Of a DNA stretch of 64,000 bases, positions 10,077 through 21,392 are shown piece by piece (positions within the stretch are counted from its first letter, which is position 1; each line of letters opens with the position of its first letter). Position numbers and translations under genes: made by a program. Origin of the DNA: Psychromonas sp. SP041 (lineage in GTDB: Bacteria; Pseudomonadota; Gammaproteobacteria; Enterobacterales; Psychromonadaceae); NCBI RefSeq assembly GCF_000470315.2, contig NZ_CBRF02000008.1:1-64000 (forward strand), given 5' to 3'. The notes below the pieces were generated by a model. The model did no database searches and was not told the DNA's origin. It saw only the letters and a list, made by a program, of their open reading frames with translations.

Positions 10077-10826
10077 TTATAATTTTCCACTAAAGCTAAG
10101 TGTTGTTGCACCATTGTCATTTTTTGGACCAATCCAAGTTAATGATTTAGCAACTGAAGGAGCCAATTTATCTGTTCCTTGGATTTCTCCATTGAGTTTA
10201 TATATACCACCTTCACCCACACTAATGTCTAAGGTTGTTGCAAGTTCATCTGACTCTTGAGTCACAAAAGCAGTAATACCTCCGTTATCACACCCTAAAT
10301 CAACAGCAGGAGATGCTAAATTTACTATGCCTAGTTGGCTAGTCACAACAGCATTTTGCCAAAGTACATTACCTTCTAACTGCTCACAATAAGGTTCTCC
10401 TTGTGTAAACTCTTTAATAATGGCGGAAAAATCTCCTGAAATTTTAACCGGTAAACGCATTGGCAATAATGTTAATAGCTCTTTTGAGCTTAAATCTAAA
10501 ATAACATTTGATGCACTTATACCTGAAAAACTATAACCAACGACACCTTTACCAGACATCGCTTGAGGACCATTATTAAAGGAAACATCGGCTTTTAGGT
10601 TTAATGTAAATAATGCCATTAATTGTACATCCCATTTTACATTATCAAAACTCAACTTACGATTAACTACAATCTGCTTTGCCTGCCCCTCCCAAAGTGA
10701 ACCAGTGGCATTATTGATTTTAATAGAGTTATTAGGAAGCCAATTAACAACCACAGCCATCGGTAAATTAACCACTAAGGTCATGAGGTAAACGAGCACG
10801 ATTAATACCACGATTTTAAATTTCAT
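10077..10826 (-). CDS. gspN: Type II secretion system protein N
   Basis: 249 residues, last gene of the gsp operon. An N-terminal membrane helix (about residues 4-25) precedes a periplasmic domain with the GspN-typical beginning (NLPMAVVVNWLP..., ATGSLWEGQA). GspN is an accessory inner-membrane component with an ill-defined role; not all systems have it. A 44-nt gap separates it from gspM. Assignment rests on operon position plus the N-terminal pattern. Confidence 0.9.
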   Translation of the reverse strand: MKFKIVVLIVLVYLMTLVVNLPMAVVVNWLPNNSIKINNATGSLWEGQAKQIVVNRKLSFDNVKWDVQLMALFTLNLKADVSFNNGPQAMSGKGVVGYSFSGISASNVILDLSSKELLTLLPMRLPVKISGDFSAIIKEFTQGEPYCEQLEGNVLWQNAVVTSQLGIVNLASPAVDLGCDNGGITAFVTQESDELATTLDISVGEGGIYKLNGEIQGTDKLAPSVAKSLTWIGPKNDNGATTLSFSGKL

Positions 10827-10870
10827 TTGAAACCTTTTTTGTTCTTGAATTTAAATCCAAAGTCTAATAA

Positions 10871-11350
10871 TTAATAACTTAACGATAAGCGGCTAACTTT
10901 AATCATGCCTTGAACTTTATCCTGGCTTATATCAACACTAACTGTTTGCACATTATGTTGATTTTGCAATGTCGTGATCCATTCTATAAATTGATTAAAT
11001 TCGATTTGATTAATAGAAAGATCAACAGTCCCATTACGATTTTGAATACGTGAAATATTAATTTTATTACGTCTAGCCGTGCTATTGATCAATTGTGATA
11101 AATTTTGCGATGTCCCAGCTTGATTATCAAGCAGTCCAGCAGCAATAATTTTATTTGAATTAACTTCAACCCATTGCAAAGTTTGTTGTGCATTATTTAA
11201 CTTTTTCTGACTAACCGCTAAATTATTAGCTAATGGCTGCCATAAAAGAAAATAAACAATAGCGATAAAAACGACCACAGCTGAAATAAGTGACAATCTC
11301 TGTTCTCGTTCAGTGGTGTTTTCCCACCAGTCTTTAATTTCTTCAAACAT
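10871..11350 (-). CDS. gspM: Type II secretion system protein M
   Basis: 159 residues: a short cytoplasmic tail (KDWWENTTEREQRL), one membrane helix at about 19-38, then a coiled-coil-forming and ferredoxin-like periplasmic part. GspM partners GspL in the inner-membrane platform. Its start overlaps the gspL stop by one base, suggesting translational coupling. Confidence 0.93.
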   Translation of the reverse strand: MFEEIKDWWENTTEREQRLSLISAVVVFIAIVYFLLWQPLANNLAVSQKKLNNAQQTLQWVEVNSNKIIAAGLLDNQAGTSQNLSQLINSTARRNKINISRIQNRNGTVDLSINQIEFNQFIEWITTLQNQHNVQTVSVDISQDKVQGMIKVSRLSLSY

Positions 11351-12549
11351 TATTGGATCCCCACAGTCACAACACCACTAATACGATTTTTATTATTGCT
11401 TAAAGCACCTTGTTTAAAATTATATTGTGTTGGTACTTTTGATGAAAATTTCTCAAAATCTTGGAAGCTATCGGCACTAATGGCTAAACTGATTTCTTGA
11501 TTTTTACTATTAAACTTCAATGTTGATATTTGTAAACTAGGAACGGCTTTTAAGCTTGGAAGCAGATCATTTAAAATAATCAATAAGCCTGAATCTTGTT
11601 CTGTAATTGAAGCATTAGCTAACAACCCTTTTAGTTTTTTCTTAATACGGCTATATCTCAAAGGACTTTGATCTGAAAAAGCCTGTTGGTAAACCGTTTC
11701 AACTTGCTTTTTAACTTGTAAAGTTTGTTGATCTAACTGTTTTGTTTGTACAAATAAATTAACTAATAACACCACAAACAATATAACAGCAGCTATCGCA
11801 GGCGCTTTCCATTTATATAGTTGTAAATTACTCTCTCTCTTAACAGCGAATTCACCCGTTAATAAATTGAAAGAATTCTGAGAACAACCTTCAGATAATA
11901 ATTGCATAGGTAGCATGACTTGCTCAGCTTGCCATTGTCCGAATATACTTTTAGGTAAAGGGCTATGACTTTTAATAATTTGTTGTGGGTTATCCGATAA
12001 ACGTAACTGTAAAATGTCATTAAACATTTCATTATCACAACTCCATCCTTGATATTCACTTTCGCGTATCAACCAGTACTTTTCAAGTTGTAATGCTTGC
12101 CACTCATCCTCTTCAGCCAAAGGTAATGCAAGAGCTTCTGGTAATAAGCGATGACAAAAAATATCTGCGTCAGCTAACCAATCTAGCCACATTTGTAATT
12201 TACTTTTAAAGCAAATAGCGACATCCACTAAGTCAGTTTTTTTAGCCAATACTGAAAAGTGCAGTTTATCGACATCACTAGCTAAATCATCTTCTAACAT
12301 ATAAGGCAAAGCTTGTTGCATTTGACGTGTAAAATTACCTTTTATTACCACTGATTTTAGAGTTACATCTACACTAGGCACTAAACAAATCACTTTACGT
12401 GACAGTGCTTTTTCAGTTAACAATTGCAGGGCTTGAGCATTTTCTAACTCACCAGAAGCAATGATCTCTTTTTCACTATCAGACCAAATTAACCAATGAA
12501 TAATTTGGTCTACTTCACTAGCTAGGCGAATAATTAATTGTTCACTCAC
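11350..12549 (-). CDS. gspL: Type II secretion system protein L
   Basis: 399 residues. A cytoplasmic actin-like domain (about 1-240), which recruits the GspE ATPase, is followed by one membrane helix (about 250-268, AIAAVILFVVLLVNLFV) and a periplasmic ferredoxin-like domain. The ATG overlaps the gspK stop by four bases. Confidence 0.94.
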   Translation of the reverse strand: MSEQLIIRLASEVDQIIHWLIWSDSEKEIIASGELENAQALQLLTEKALSRKVICLVPSVDVTLKSVVIKGNFTRQMQQALPYMLEDDLASDVDKLHFSVLAKKTDLVDVAICFKSKLQMWLDWLADADIFCHRLLPEALALPLAEEDEWQALQLEKYWLIRESEYQGWSCDNEMFNDILQLRLSDNPQQIIKSHSPLPKSIFGQWQAEQVMLPMQLLSEGCSQNSFNLLTGEFAVKRESNLQLYKWKAPAIAAVILFVVLLVNLFVQTKQLDQQTLQVKKQVETVYQQAFSDQSPLRYSRIKKKLKGLLANASITEQDSGLLIILNDLLPSLKAVPSLQISTLKFNSKNQEISLAISADSFQDFEKFSSKVPTQYNFKQGALSNNKNRISGVVTVGIQ

Positions 12550-13550
12550 TGAGTATCTCCATTTCCTATCATGTCTTCTATTCCTGCAAATTGGAAACGA
12601 ACCGTAGTTGCTTCCTCATCTTCTACTTTAAATAATGACTTTAATACGATTGTTCGATCATCAAACTCTGCTGAACCATATAGTTCGAAATAATCACTGG
12701 TTACACTTAATTGTGATTGTACGTCTTCCGGTATTATTTTATCAGTTAATAAATCCGACTCTAAAAACTCTTCAACTGAACTCCAACCACTAGCTGGTCT
12801 GTCATCGAGTAAATCTTGAAAGTCTTCTATTGATAAGCCTAGTTCTTCTGGAAATAAAGCATATAAAACTTCGGCTTTATCTTGTTTGACTGTATTTACA
12901 TTAATGAGTTGTTCTGACGTCGGTAAAGCACACAAATGTTTCTTTATATGATTGTAAATATTACCAGTCACTCCTTGCACAGATCTTAATTCAGAGATAT
13001 CAACCATCAAATTATTAGCGGCTAAATGAGGGACATTTTGAGCTTCATAATACCTATCTTCTGCCCCTTCAGACTGATCTACGGTGTCATTACTATCTAG
13101 CCAATCCCGAGTTGATTCTGCAATTACATCTACACTAAAATCTTCAACCTCTAAGCCGGTTAACAGCAATTTAAACTGCGTTAACGCTAATGGTTCAGTA
13201 TCGTCTTCTTCTTCGACCGAAAGGGCATTAATATTGAAACAGCTACGATAATCAACAATATTGCCTGTGATCGTACCTTCATCGACAGGAAATACTAGAC
13301 CTGGTGTCGCCCAAGTTTGATCTAAACTGATCACTTCACTATCTTTAAAATCACTCTCTAAAATCATACGGCCGAATTCTATAGTTGCTTGTCCATACCA
13401 ATAAATTTTTTCCGAGTAGTTTATTCCTTCAGTTCGTAATAAACTGGATGTCATTCTACCCGTCATGGTAGATGCAATGGTTACCATAATAGCGAGAATC
13501 ATTAATACCGTAATTAATGCGATGCCTGTTTGTTTTTTAGGGCTAGTCAT
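12546..13550 (-). CDS. gspK: Type II secretion system minor pseudopilin K
   Basis: 334 residues, long for a pseudopilin, as usual for GspK. The prepilin peptidase site is in KKQTGIALITVLMIL, where the Glu at +5 found in other pseudopilins is absent, a known GspK feature. The large insert domain follows (two SAM-like parts). GspK caps the pseudopilus tip with GspI and GspJ. Its start overlaps the gspJ stop by one base. Confidence 0.95.
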   Translation of the reverse strand: MTSPKKQTGIALITVLMILAIMVTIASTMTGRMTSSLLRTEGINYSEKIYWYGQATIEFGRMILESDFKDSEVISLDQTWATPGLVFPVDEGTITGNIVDYRSCFNINALSVEEEDDTEPLALTQFKLLLTGLEVEDFSVDVIAESTRDWLDSNDTVDQSEGAEDRYYEAQNVPHLAANNLMVDISELRSVQGVTGNIYNHIKKHLCALPTSEQLINVNTVKQDKAEVLYALFPEELGLSIEDFQDLLDDRPASGWSSVEEFLESDLLTDKIIPEDVQSQLSVTSDYFELYGSAEFDDRTIVLKSLFKVEDEEATTVRFQFAGIEDMIGNGDTQ

Positions 13551-14188
13551 TAATTTCCCACCACACTATTAGGTAATATAAATACACGCTTTAACTCGCC
13601 GTAATGTTTACTAGTAATAGTGATTTCAATACCTGTTGGAATTTCTGATGATGAGCTCCATGAACTCACCCAATTTTCATCCCAAAATCTAAATGTTAAG
13701 TTTTCAATATCATGAAGAATCACTTGTTGCTCAGGTTCTTCGTCAGAGACAGTATCTGGATGCAAGTAATATAAACGTTGTAACTGCCCTTCTTGGACAC
13801 GATAACCTACACGTAATATATTAGAACGAGGCAGTAAATTAAGAGGATTAGCCCAGCCTACACGATTAAACTCAATGCCTTCATAGTCTGAATCCAAAGT
13901 ATTTTTACCGGTGTATAACACTTGTAAATTATCATCATCAGTATTACCAGTACGTGAACTCCTTGCAACCATTTGCACAAAATCTCGTTCAATTAATAAC
14001 ATGCCTCGTTGAATTTCAACTAAATTTTCATCATGCTCTTTACTGATTTGACCGCTACGTAAGACACCTTGTAAAATTTGATAAGCAGAAAAACTTAATA
14101 CCGCAAAAATAGCAATAGCGATTAATAGCTCAATTAAGGTAAAACCACTATTTTTTTTATGCTGATAGCTTTTATTGTTTAGCAACAT
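13550..14188 (-). CDS. gspJ: Type II secretion system minor pseudopilin J
   Basis: 212 residues. The type IV prepilin signal SGFTLIELLIAIAIF (cleavage after G, Glu at +5) begins at about residue 14. GspJ forms the tip complex with I and K. The reading frame starts 17 nt before gspI ends. Confidence 0.95.
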   Translation of the reverse strand: MLLNNKSYQHKKNSGFTLIELLIAIAIFAVLSFSAYQILQGVLRSGQISKEHDENLVEIQRGMLLIERDFVQMVARSSRTGNTDDDNLQVLYTGKNTLDSDYEGIEFNRVGWANPLNLLPRSNILRVGYRVQEGQLQRLYYLHPDTVSDEEPEQQVILHDIENLTFRFWDENWVSSWSSSSEIPTGIEITITSKHYGELKRVFILPNSVVGN

Positions 14189-14570
14189 AAGTCCTTATAT
14201 AACCCAGTGCCTGACCATCTTTGCTATCACTCACTTCAACATCTAATGCTCTAAAGCTTGAATTCCCAGTTTCTACGCCTTCATAACGTAAGTACCACTT
14301 AACACCAGCAAACTCTACTTCTTCTCTAACCCATGCTAAGCCAGGCCATTTTTCTTCTAACTTCAACTCTGCCAGTTTATTGCTAGCGATCCATGTCGCG
14401 AAGGTTTTTTGCTGTAAGTAGTTTTGATTATTTAAAGATTGCGATGCTGCTTGCATAACTGCTAATCCGGCGGTTGCTAGAATCACTAATGCCAACATAA
14501 CTTCTAATAACGTCATACCGCCTTTATGTTTTAGGGAATAGTTATTATTAAGTCGTTTTGTCATTAACAT
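14172..14570 (-). CDS. gspI: Type II secretion system minor pseudopilin I
   Basis: 132 residues with the prepilin motif GGMTLLEVMLALVILA at about residue 17. The C-terminal globular part is short, as usual for GspI. It has three possible early starts (M1, M3); the first gives an overlap with the gspH stop. The protein is part of the pseudopilus tip. Confidence 0.94.
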   Translation of the reverse strand: MLMTKRLNNNYSLKHKGGMTLLEVMLALVILATAGLAVMQAASQSLNNQNYLQQKTFATWIASNKLAELKLEEKWPGLAWVREEVEFAGVKWYLRYEGVETGNSSFRALDVEVSDSKDGQALGYIRTYVAKQ

Positions 14571-15157
14571 TACTCACTTAATATTTCGATTAAGCCGGTC
14601 ATAGCGACTTTAACGGTTACTGAATGTTCTGCATCACCAACATTAGAAAATTGGTAACTGAAAGGGGTGACTTCACCACTAGACATAACATAAACACTAG
14701 GCTGAAGAGTACTTTTCTGTTCTTCACCAATATTCACTGTATATGACTCATCAATGAAAGAATCATTATTAACTGCATTTTGTACCGCTTCAAGTTCCCC
14801 CCAAACACTACCTGCTAAGTTATATTCAGCAATCACAGTATCAGGGAGTATTACATCGGCTTCGATACGAGAATTAACCAGTGGTAACCATTGCTTTTTA
14901 TTAACGTCATACGAAGCAAATGTATAGCCTTGCTCATTAAACTGGATACCAAATTCGGTGTTCAATATTAACGCTTGATCTTGAGCGAGTTGTAATAATG
15001 TACTGAAACGTTGCGCATGCCATTGACTACCTTCAGTAGTACTACCAGAACTGGGTAACGTCATGACGACACCAACAGAAATCATCCCCATTAAAAGCAT
15101 AACAAGCATGATTTCTAATAGAGTAAAACCGTTAGCTTTACGCATCGAGATTAACAT
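14570..15157 (-). CDS. gspH: Type II secretion system minor pseudopilin H
   Basis: 195 residues with the prepilin motif NGFTLLEIMLVMLLMGM near residue 9. It connects the tip complex to the GspG shaft. The gene follows gspG by 15 nt. Confidence 0.94.
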   Translation of the reverse strand: MLISMRKANGFTLLEIMLVMLLMGMISVGVVMTLPSSGSTTEGSQWHAQRFSTLLQLAQDQALILNTEFGIQFNEQGYTFASYDVNKKQWLPLVNSRIEADVILPDTVIAEYNLAGSVWGELEAVQNAVNNDSFIDESYTVNIGEEQKSTLQPSVYVMSSGEVTPFSYQFSNVGDAEHSVTVKVAMTGLIEILSE

Positions 15158-15172
15158 TAATAATATAAATAA

Positions 15173-15613
15173 TTATTTGTCATTTAAGTTCCAGTTACCG
15201 ATATCATCATCAGTCCCTTCTTCACCATCTAAACCAACAGAAAGAATATCAATCTTACCTTTTTCACCAGGACTGTTTAATACATAGTCATTTCCCCAAG
15301 GGTCTTGTGGAAGGCGCTTAATGTAGCCATCCTCACGATAATTACGTGGTGATGGAGTAGAGCTTGGTTCTGCTACTAATGCTTCTAAACCTTGGTCTGT
15401 TGTTGGGTAAATACTGTTATCTAATTTATACATATCTAATGCATTTTCTAATGCCACGACATCTGATTTAACTTTTTGAATATCAGCTTTGTCTTTATTG
15501 CCTATTAAGTTAGGTACAACCATTGCAGCTAATACACCTAAGATCACGATAACAACCATAATTTCTAATAAGGTAAAACCTTTTTGTTGAGTCGTTGATT
15601 TTGAATTTCTCAC
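15173..15613 (-). CDS. gspG: Type II secretion system major pseudopilin G
   Basis: 146 residues, normal length for GspG. The signature KGFTLLEIMVVIVILGVLAA is at residues 12-31, with cleavage after the Gly. The C-terminal Asp-rich loop (DGEEGTDDDIGNW) is the calcium-binding loop known in GspG. It builds the pseudopilus shaft. Placement after gspF follows the standard order. Confidence 0.97.
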   Translation of the reverse strand: MRNSKSTTQQKGFTLLEIMVVIVILGVLAAMVVPNLIGNKDKADIQKVKSDVVALENALDMYKLDNSIYPTTDQGLEALVAEPSSTPSPRNYREDGYIKRLPQDPWGNDYVLNSPGEKGKIDILSVGLDGEEGTDDDIGNWNLNDK

Positions 15614-15653
15614 TCTTTAATCCTTTTTTATTTTATGAAAACGAATGGTTCAG

Positions 15654-16868
15654 CTAGCCTGATACCATATTATTAAGTGCCAAAATTGGCTGTAAAATAG
15701 CAGCAACAATAAACAAAACGACACAAGCCATCGAAATAACCAGTGCAGGTTCAAATAAGCCTAACGCTAATGTTACTTGTGCTGAAAACTGTTTGTCTTG
15801 ATTATCCGCAGATCGTTCCAACATATTACCTAATTCGCCACTACGCTCCCCACTCATGATCATATGTAGCATCATAGGAGGAAATAGCTTAGTGCTTTCC
15901 AATGCTCTGCCTAAACTTATCCCCTCACGAACACGTTCAGCAGCTTCGCCAACTTTTAAACGAATGTATTGATTGCTTAATACATCACCAGCAATACTCA
16001 TCGCATCAAGTAATGGGACAGCACTACTGTTTAAAATACTCAATGTTCTTGCAAAACGAGCTGTATTTAGTTCATTAGCGACCTTACCTACGATAGGCAC
16101 AGTTAATAAATAGCGATCAAATCGTAATTGGTTCTTGGCTTTTTTGAGATACTGTTTAAACAGTAAAGAAGCAATAATACACAGAACAACAAAATAGAAA
16201 CCATAAGCGCTTACCGCATCACTAGCGGCAATCAAAAAAGTAGTCGAGCCAGGAAGGTCTGCTCCCATATGTTGGAACTGTCCAACAACTTGGGGCACAA
16301 CAGAGGTCAATAAAATAGCCACAACCGATATAGCCACAAGCGTTAAAACGATCGGATAGATCAAAGCTTGCATCATTTTACTTCTCATTTCTTGTCGTTG
16401 CTCAGCGTAATCAGCGAGCCGATCTAATACCTTTTCTAAATGTCCTGATTTTTCACCGGCGGCAACCATTGCACAGAATAAGTTATCGAAGATCATCGGA
16501 TAACTACGCATACTATCAGCGAGACTATGCCCTTCAATCACCCCCCCACGAACCGATGAGATCATATCTTTTATTTTTGGTTTATCACATTGATCTGCAA
16601 CGGCTTGTAATGATTCTTCAATAGGAATAGAGGAAGCAACTAAAGTAGATAATTGACGAGTAATTAAAGCAAGATCCGCCGTTTTAATTTTGCTTTGAAG
16701 AAAACCCTTACCTGCTTTTTTACGCTTAGCTGAAATGGCCTCCACTTCTAACGGAGTCATCCCTGCATTACGTAGTTGTTGGCGTAACATACGGGCAGAG
16801 TCAGCCTCTTGAGTCCCTTTTTTTTGTTTACCTTTTGCGTCTAGCGCTTTATAAGAAAAAGTAGCCAC
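15654..16868 (-). CDS. gspF: Type II secretion system inner-membrane protein F
   Basis: 404 residues, the polytopic platform protein. Two repeats of the T2SSF domain are visible, each starting near RQLSTLVASSIPIEESL (about 70) and RTLSILNSSAVPLLDAM (about 275). Three membrane segments lie at about 170-195, 220-240 and 375-400. It abuts gspE (1-nt gap). Confidence 0.97.
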   Translation of the reverse strand: MATFSYKALDAKGKQKKGTQEADSARMLRQQLRNAGMTPLEVEAISAKRKKAGKGFLQSKIKTADLALITRQLSTLVASSIPIEESLQAVADQCDKPKIKDMISSVRGGVIEGHSLADSMRSYPMIFDNLFCAMVAAGEKSGHLEKVLDRLADYAEQRQEMRSKMMQALIYPIVLTLVAISVVAILLTSVVPQVVGQFQHMGADLPGSTTFLIAASDAVSAYGFYFVVLCIIASLLFKQYLKKAKNQLRFDRYLLTVPIVGKVANELNTARFARTLSILNSSAVPLLDAMSIAGDVLSNQYIRLKVGEAAERVREGISLGRALESTKLFPPMMLHMIMSGERSGELGNMLERSADNQDKQFSAQVTLALGLFEPALVISMACVVLFIVAAILQPILALNNMVSG

Positions 16869-16869
16869 A

Positions 16870-18393
16870 CTAATCCTCTCTAGTTACACGTAAGATTTCT
16901 TCTAACGTAGTCAGACCCGCTAAGACTTTCTGTAGACCATCATCACGGATACTCTGAGAGGTTTTACGAATTTCACGTTCAATGGCTTGTTCGCCAGCAC
17001 CAGTATGAATTAATTCACGTACTACTTCATTCACCACTAATAATTCATGAATACCTGTACGTCCTCGATAACCTGTATGATTACAATTATGGCAACCAGC
17101 AGGTCGATAAATAATAGCTTCTTCGTTTTCAGCTTTACCTAAAATAACTTTTTCAGAAGAAGTCGCTGGATGAGCCGCTTTACATTTCGGACATAACCGT
17201 CGCACTAAACGCTGCGCTAACACACCAAGAATACTTGAGGACAAAAGGAAAGGTTCTACACCCATATCACGTAAACGAGTTACCGCACCAACGGCCGTAT
17301 TAGTATGTAAGGTAGATAATACTAAGTGACCTGTTAAGCTGGCTTGTACTGATATTTCCGCAGTCTCAAGGTCTCGGATCTCACCAATCATCACAACATC
17401 AGGGTCTTGCCGTAAAATAGCACGCAGACCCCGCGCAAAGGTCATATCAACCTTTGTATTAACTTGTGTTTGACCGATACCGTCAATGGAATACTCAATC
17501 GGGTCTTCGACGGTTAATATATTCCTATCTCTAGAATTAATTTCTAATAAACCCGCATAGAGAGTGGTACTTTTACCCGAACCAGTAGGACCAGTAACGA
17601 GGATAATACCGTGTGGTTTATGAATGAGATTTTGTAAGAGAATATGATTTTGCTTGGTCATACCAAGCGTTGATAAATCTAATTTAACGGCGTTTTTATC
17701 TAATAAACGTAATACAACACGTTCACCATGACTGGCAGGCATAGTCGATACACGAACATCCACCGCACGCCCACCAATTCTTAATGAAATACGGCCATCT
17801 TGTGGAATACGTTTTTCAGCAATATCTAACTTAGCCATTACTTTTATACGTGAAACCAATAATGCCGCTAACTTACGTTGTGGTTTTAATATTTCACGTA
17901 ATACACCGTCAATACGAAAACGAATAACTAATGTTTGTTCAAATGTTTCAATATGGATATCTGAGGCTTCTTCTTTAATAGCTTCTCCTAACATCGCATT
18001 AATCAACTTAATGATCGGCGCATCATCTTCGGCTTCTAATAAATCATCGTCCGAGGGTAACTCTTCAGCTAACGTAAAGAAATCATCAGCTCCTAAATCT
18101 TGCATTAATTGCTGTGCTTCTAATGACGATGATTGATAAGCACGGGCAACGAGCCTATCAAAGGTTTCATCATCAACCTGCTGAGTAGTAAAGGAGTGGC
18201 CAATAACACGTCGAGCCTCTACTAATAAATCAACAGTAGGCACTTGCTTAAAACATAGCGCACTACTTTTACCATCGTGAGACATAACGAGCTCATGCTT
18301 TTTAGAAAAAGCAAAAGGCAACTGCCCCGAAGGCGTAAATTCAACGACTTCTTGATCAACAAGCGCAGCATCAACATCGTTTAAATCACTCAT
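16870..18393 (-). CDS. gspE: Type II secretion system ATPase E
   Basis: 507 residues. The N1E/N2E domains are followed by the ATPase core: Walker [15 protein letters not shown] (about 264-277), Asp box, Walker [16 protein letters not shown] and His box [10 protein letters not shown]. The tetracysteine zinc module CPKC...CHNC lies near 395-430. It powers pseudopilus assembly from the cytoplasm. The start overlaps the gspD stop by 4 bases. Confidence 0.98.
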   Translation of the reverse strand: MSDLNDVDAALVDQEVVEFTPSGQLPFAFSKKHELVMSHDGKSSALCFKQVPTVDLLVEARRVIGHSFTTQQVDDETFDRLVARAYQSSSLEAQQLMQDLGADDFFTLAEELPSDDDLLEAEDDAPIIKLINAMLGEAIKEEASDIHIETFEQTLVIRFRIDGVLREILKPQRKLAALLVSRIKVMAKLDIAEKRIPQDGRISLRIGGRAVDVRVSTMPASHGERVVLRLLDKNAVKLDLSTLGMTKQNHILLQNLIHKPHGIILVTGPTGSGKSTTLYAGLLEINSRDRNILTVEDPIEYSIDGIGQTQVNTKVDMTFARGLRAILRQDPDVVMIGEIRDLETAEISVQASLTGHLVLSTLHTNTAVGAVTRLRDMGVEPFLLSSSILGVLAQRLVRRLCPKCKAAHPATSSEKVILGKAENEEAIIYRPAGCHNCNHTGYRGRTGIHELLVVNEVVRELIHTGAGEQAIEREIRKTSQSIRDDGLQKVLAGLTTLEEILRVTRED

Positions 18394-20402
18394 ATTGGTC
18401 GATCCGCTTCTTTAATTACACTTTCAACTTTTTTATCAATAAAAGCATCAGAATGTCCTATAAAAGTCTCAGGATCAATTTCAACTGGCTGTCCCCATTC
18501 AGGTAGAAGAGGCACATTACTATCAGGCATTAGAGCAATGCCTTTTTCATCTTCACCAAGTTGCACTTCTCGCATTAAGCTATACTTACGTTGACTTAAT
18601 TCTCTCATTGTTTCGTCATCACGAATAATGGTTGCACGTAAAAAGATCATTAAGTTACGTTTTTCAGTACTACTTTTAGTCGAGCGGAATAACCAACCGA
18701 TATAAGGGATATCACCTAAGATAGGCACTTTATCAACAGACTCATTAACTTCTTCATCAATTAACCCACCAATAACGATAGTTTCACCTGATTTTGCTAA
18801 CACAGTTGTTTTAACTGAACGGGTTGCAAAAACAACATCCACAGAAGTTTGCCCTTGGATACTCGACACTTCTTGTTCAATGACCATCTGCACCGAGTCA
18901 CCTTCATTGATTTGTGGCGTCACTTTCAGCTTAATACCAACTTCTTTACGTTCAATTGTTTGGAAAGGATTAGCATTTGTTGAGCTAGACGTAGAACCTG
19001 TTAGTACAGGTACTTCATCACCAACAATGAAACTAGCTTCTTGATTATCGAGTGTTGTTAAACTTGGTGTTGCAAGAATATTTGATGTACTAGTACTGCT
19101 TAAAGCTTGTAAAATTGCTGCCCAATCACTACCAACATAACCAGCAATTCCACCTGAAATTGAAGAAATAGCCGATGCTAAGTCTTCAAAATCATCTGAA
19201 TCATTATCAATAGCATAAGCGCCTGCTGCTAATTCACCAATAGAAGCTCCGTTATCATTAAACTGAGTACCAAGACCTGAAGTAGAAGCCCATTGCACAC
19301 TTAAATTGACACCGTCCCCTTCAGATACTTCAACGATAATGGCTTCAACTAATACTTGCGCTCTACGAATATCAAGCTGATGAATAATGCTGCTTAATGA
19401 TGACATTAACGCGGGTTGTGCAGAAATGATAATTGAATTAGTTGCATCATGCGCTTGAATATTTACATTCGGTTGTTTATTTGTTGAGTTAGATGATTTA
19501 CCTGCTTCTTCAAGACCTTGGCTAACACCACTTAACACCTGAACAACTTCTTTGGCATTCGCATATTTCAGATAAAAAACACGTGTATTACCATTATTTT
19601 TTAATTCGTTATCTAATGATTTAACTAACTTAATAACCCGTGCTCGCGTATTAGGCTCACCACTGATAATAACTGAATTGGTTCTTTCATCAGCCACTAA
19701 ACGAGGTTTAAGCACACTGGTAGAACTATTTTTTGAACTAGTTGATGTTTGTTGAATAGAATTGATCATATTGACCATATCTAACGCGCTAGCAAATTTT
19801 AATTTAACAATATCAACTTCTTGGTCACCGGCTCTATCAACTCGTTGAATAATTTTGACTAAACGGTTAACAACCGCAGCACGCCCAGTGATCATAATGA
19901 CATTTGAAGGATCGTAATGCACAACATTACCACCGCCAGCACTATCATTAAGTTGACGTAATAAAGGCGCTAACTCTCTTACTGATACATTGATAACGGG
20001 CACAACGCGCGTAACCATTTCATCACCTTTGTATTGATTACCATCATCAATAACAGGAATGGCGGCTACTTTGGCATCTTTCGATTTAATAACTTTAAGG
20101 ATGCCATTATCCATTTCAACGACAGCAAAACCATAAACTTCTAATACATTTAAAAAGAATTGATAATATTGCTTTTCATTAAGAAGGTCATAACTACGTA
20201 CATTAATTTTGCCTCGTACAGCAGGATCCAAGATAATTGTTTTCTGTAAGTTTTTACCAACAATATTAATAAACTCATTAAGGTCGGCATTTTTAAAGCT
20301 AGCTGAATATTCAACAGCTTGCACTAAAGTTGACTGTGTAAATAAAATAAAAACACCGGCTCCTATTAATCTGACCAGTTTTTTCTTAATCCCTAAAATC
20401 AT
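18390..20402 (-). CDS. gspD: Type II secretion system secretin D
   Basis: 670 residues from the ATG at 20402, chosen because GAGG lies 8 nt before it; an in-frame ATG at 20435 has no Shine-Dalgarno. A signal peptide ends around VQA-VEYSA. N0 to N3 domains follow ([80 protein letters not shown]), then the secretin barrel with the VPVLTGS region and the conserved [12 protein letters not shown]. It forms the outer-membrane channel. A pilotin is not encoded in view. Confidence 0.97.
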   Translation of the reverse strand: MILGIKKKLVRLIGAGVFILFTQSTLVQAVEYSASFKNADLNEFINIVGKNLQKTIILDPAVRGKINVRSYDLLNEKQYYQFFLNVLEVYGFAVVEMDNGILKVIKSKDAKVAAIPVIDDGNQYKGDEMVTRVVPVINVSVRELAPLLRQLNDSAGGGNVVHYDPSNVIMITGRAAVVNRLVKIIQRVDRAGDQEVDIVKLKFASALDMVNMINSIQQTSTSSKNSSTSVLKPRLVADERTNSVIISGEPNTRARVIKLVKSLDNELKNNGNTRVFYLKYANAKEVVQVLSGVSQGLEEAGKSSNSTNKQPNVNIQAHDATNSIIISAQPALMSSLSSIIHQLDIRRAQVLVEAIIVEVSEGDGVNLSVQWASTSGLGTQFNDNGASIGELAAGAYAIDNDSDDFEDLASAISSISGGIAGYVGSDWAAILQALSSTSTSNILATPSLTTLDNQEASFIVGDEVPVLTGSTSSSTNANPFQTIERKEVGIKLKVTPQINEGDSVQMVIEQEVSSIQGQTSVDVVFATRSVKTTVLAKSGETIVIGGLIDEEVNESVDKVPILGDIPYIGWLFRSTKSSTEKRNLMIFLRATIIRDDETMRELSQRKYSLMREVQLGEDEKGIALMPDSNVPLLPEWGQPVEIDPETFIGHSDAFIDKKVESVIKEADRPI

Positions 20403-20519
20403 TACACCAACCTCATTGTTTGTATGTTTCTGCATTACACGCTTCAGTCTATAGCTATCGATTAATAAACGACTGTTTTTTAATCATTTAATTGTCTAAT
20501 ATTTATTAGTATTCCCATA

Positions 20520-21392
20520 TCATGGAATACTAATAAACAACTCATTTAACTCACCATCTCGATCAACTGTTAAGCTCATCTCCGTCATGGTAGGAAACTC
20601 TTTCATTAAACCTAATGCTTGAGTTATATCGGTTAAATCGACCCCATTTAATTCAATGACTAAATCGTCTGGTTGCAACCCAGCATCTTCGAATAGTTCT
20701 GGATTTTTACCGGGGTTAACTTTATAACCTTTAATTTTATTTCCATCTCTTACGGGAGATATATTTATATAATCAAGTAATTTATTTGGATTTTCTACTA
20801 ATACATCTCTATCTAAGTCTATTTCTCTTGTTTTCTTTTTACGGTTCTTACGATCTTGAGATGCATTATTAACTTCTTGCCCTTTTTCGATAGTGCTCAT
20901 TCGTTTATTATATTGCTCTAATCCATCTAATATTAACGTTTGCTCTTCACCATTGACGCTAATAATGATGCGGTCACTATAAATCTCATTAACAATTGCA
21001 TCTGTATCTTGGATTTCAGAACCAATAAAATAACTATCTTGTATTCTTTTATACTCAATAATAACACTTGATAACTTCGCATCAGATGATGCAACAATAC
21101 CTACTAAAGTGAGTTTAAGACGAGTTTTAGGGGCTTCAGTTGGTTTTTCTTGGTTAAGTATTTGGCGGTTTTCACCTTTATATTGTCCAAATAATGCTTG
21201 CTCTTGTAATTTTTTAGTATTTAACGCGACCGCTTTATTTTCTGTTTTTTGAGCCGTGGGGGTCCAATGATAAGGCGTTTCTTTAACTGGATATAAAGAC
21301 CAGGTTAAGACTCCTGATTGATAAGCGATTAAAGTACAGATCACTGCCAGTATTATTTTCGGTAGTAAGGAAATCATAACCTCTATTTTCAT
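20520..21392 (-). CDS. gspC: Type II secretion system protein C
   Basis: 290 residues. One membrane helix (about 8-28), a periplasmic HR domain (LKLTLVGIVASSDAKLS...) and a C-terminal PDZ domain (GLQPDDLVIELNGVDLTD). GspC links the inner platform to the secretin. It is the first gene of the operon, so the promoter should be in 21393-21679. The sequence ACAGGATG places the start codon right after AGG, too close for a normal ribosome site. An ATG 15 nt further in follows GAGG by only 2 nt. The start is therefore uncertain, and ACAGGATG resembles a CsrA site. Confidence 0.94.
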   Translation of the reverse strand: MKIEVMISLLPKIILAVICTLIAYQSGVLTWSLYPVKETPYHWTPTAQKTENKAVALNTKKLQEQALFGQYKGENRQILNQEKPTEAPKTRLKLTLVGIVASSDAKLSSVIIEYKRIQDSYFIGSEIQDTDAIVNEIYSDRIIISVNGEEQTLILDGLEQYNKRMSTIEKGQEVNNASQDRKNRKKKTREIDLDRDVLVENPNKLLDYINISPVRDGNKIKGYKVNPGKNPELFEDAGLQPDDLVIELNGVDLTDITQALGLMKEFPTMTEMSLTVDRDGELNELFISIP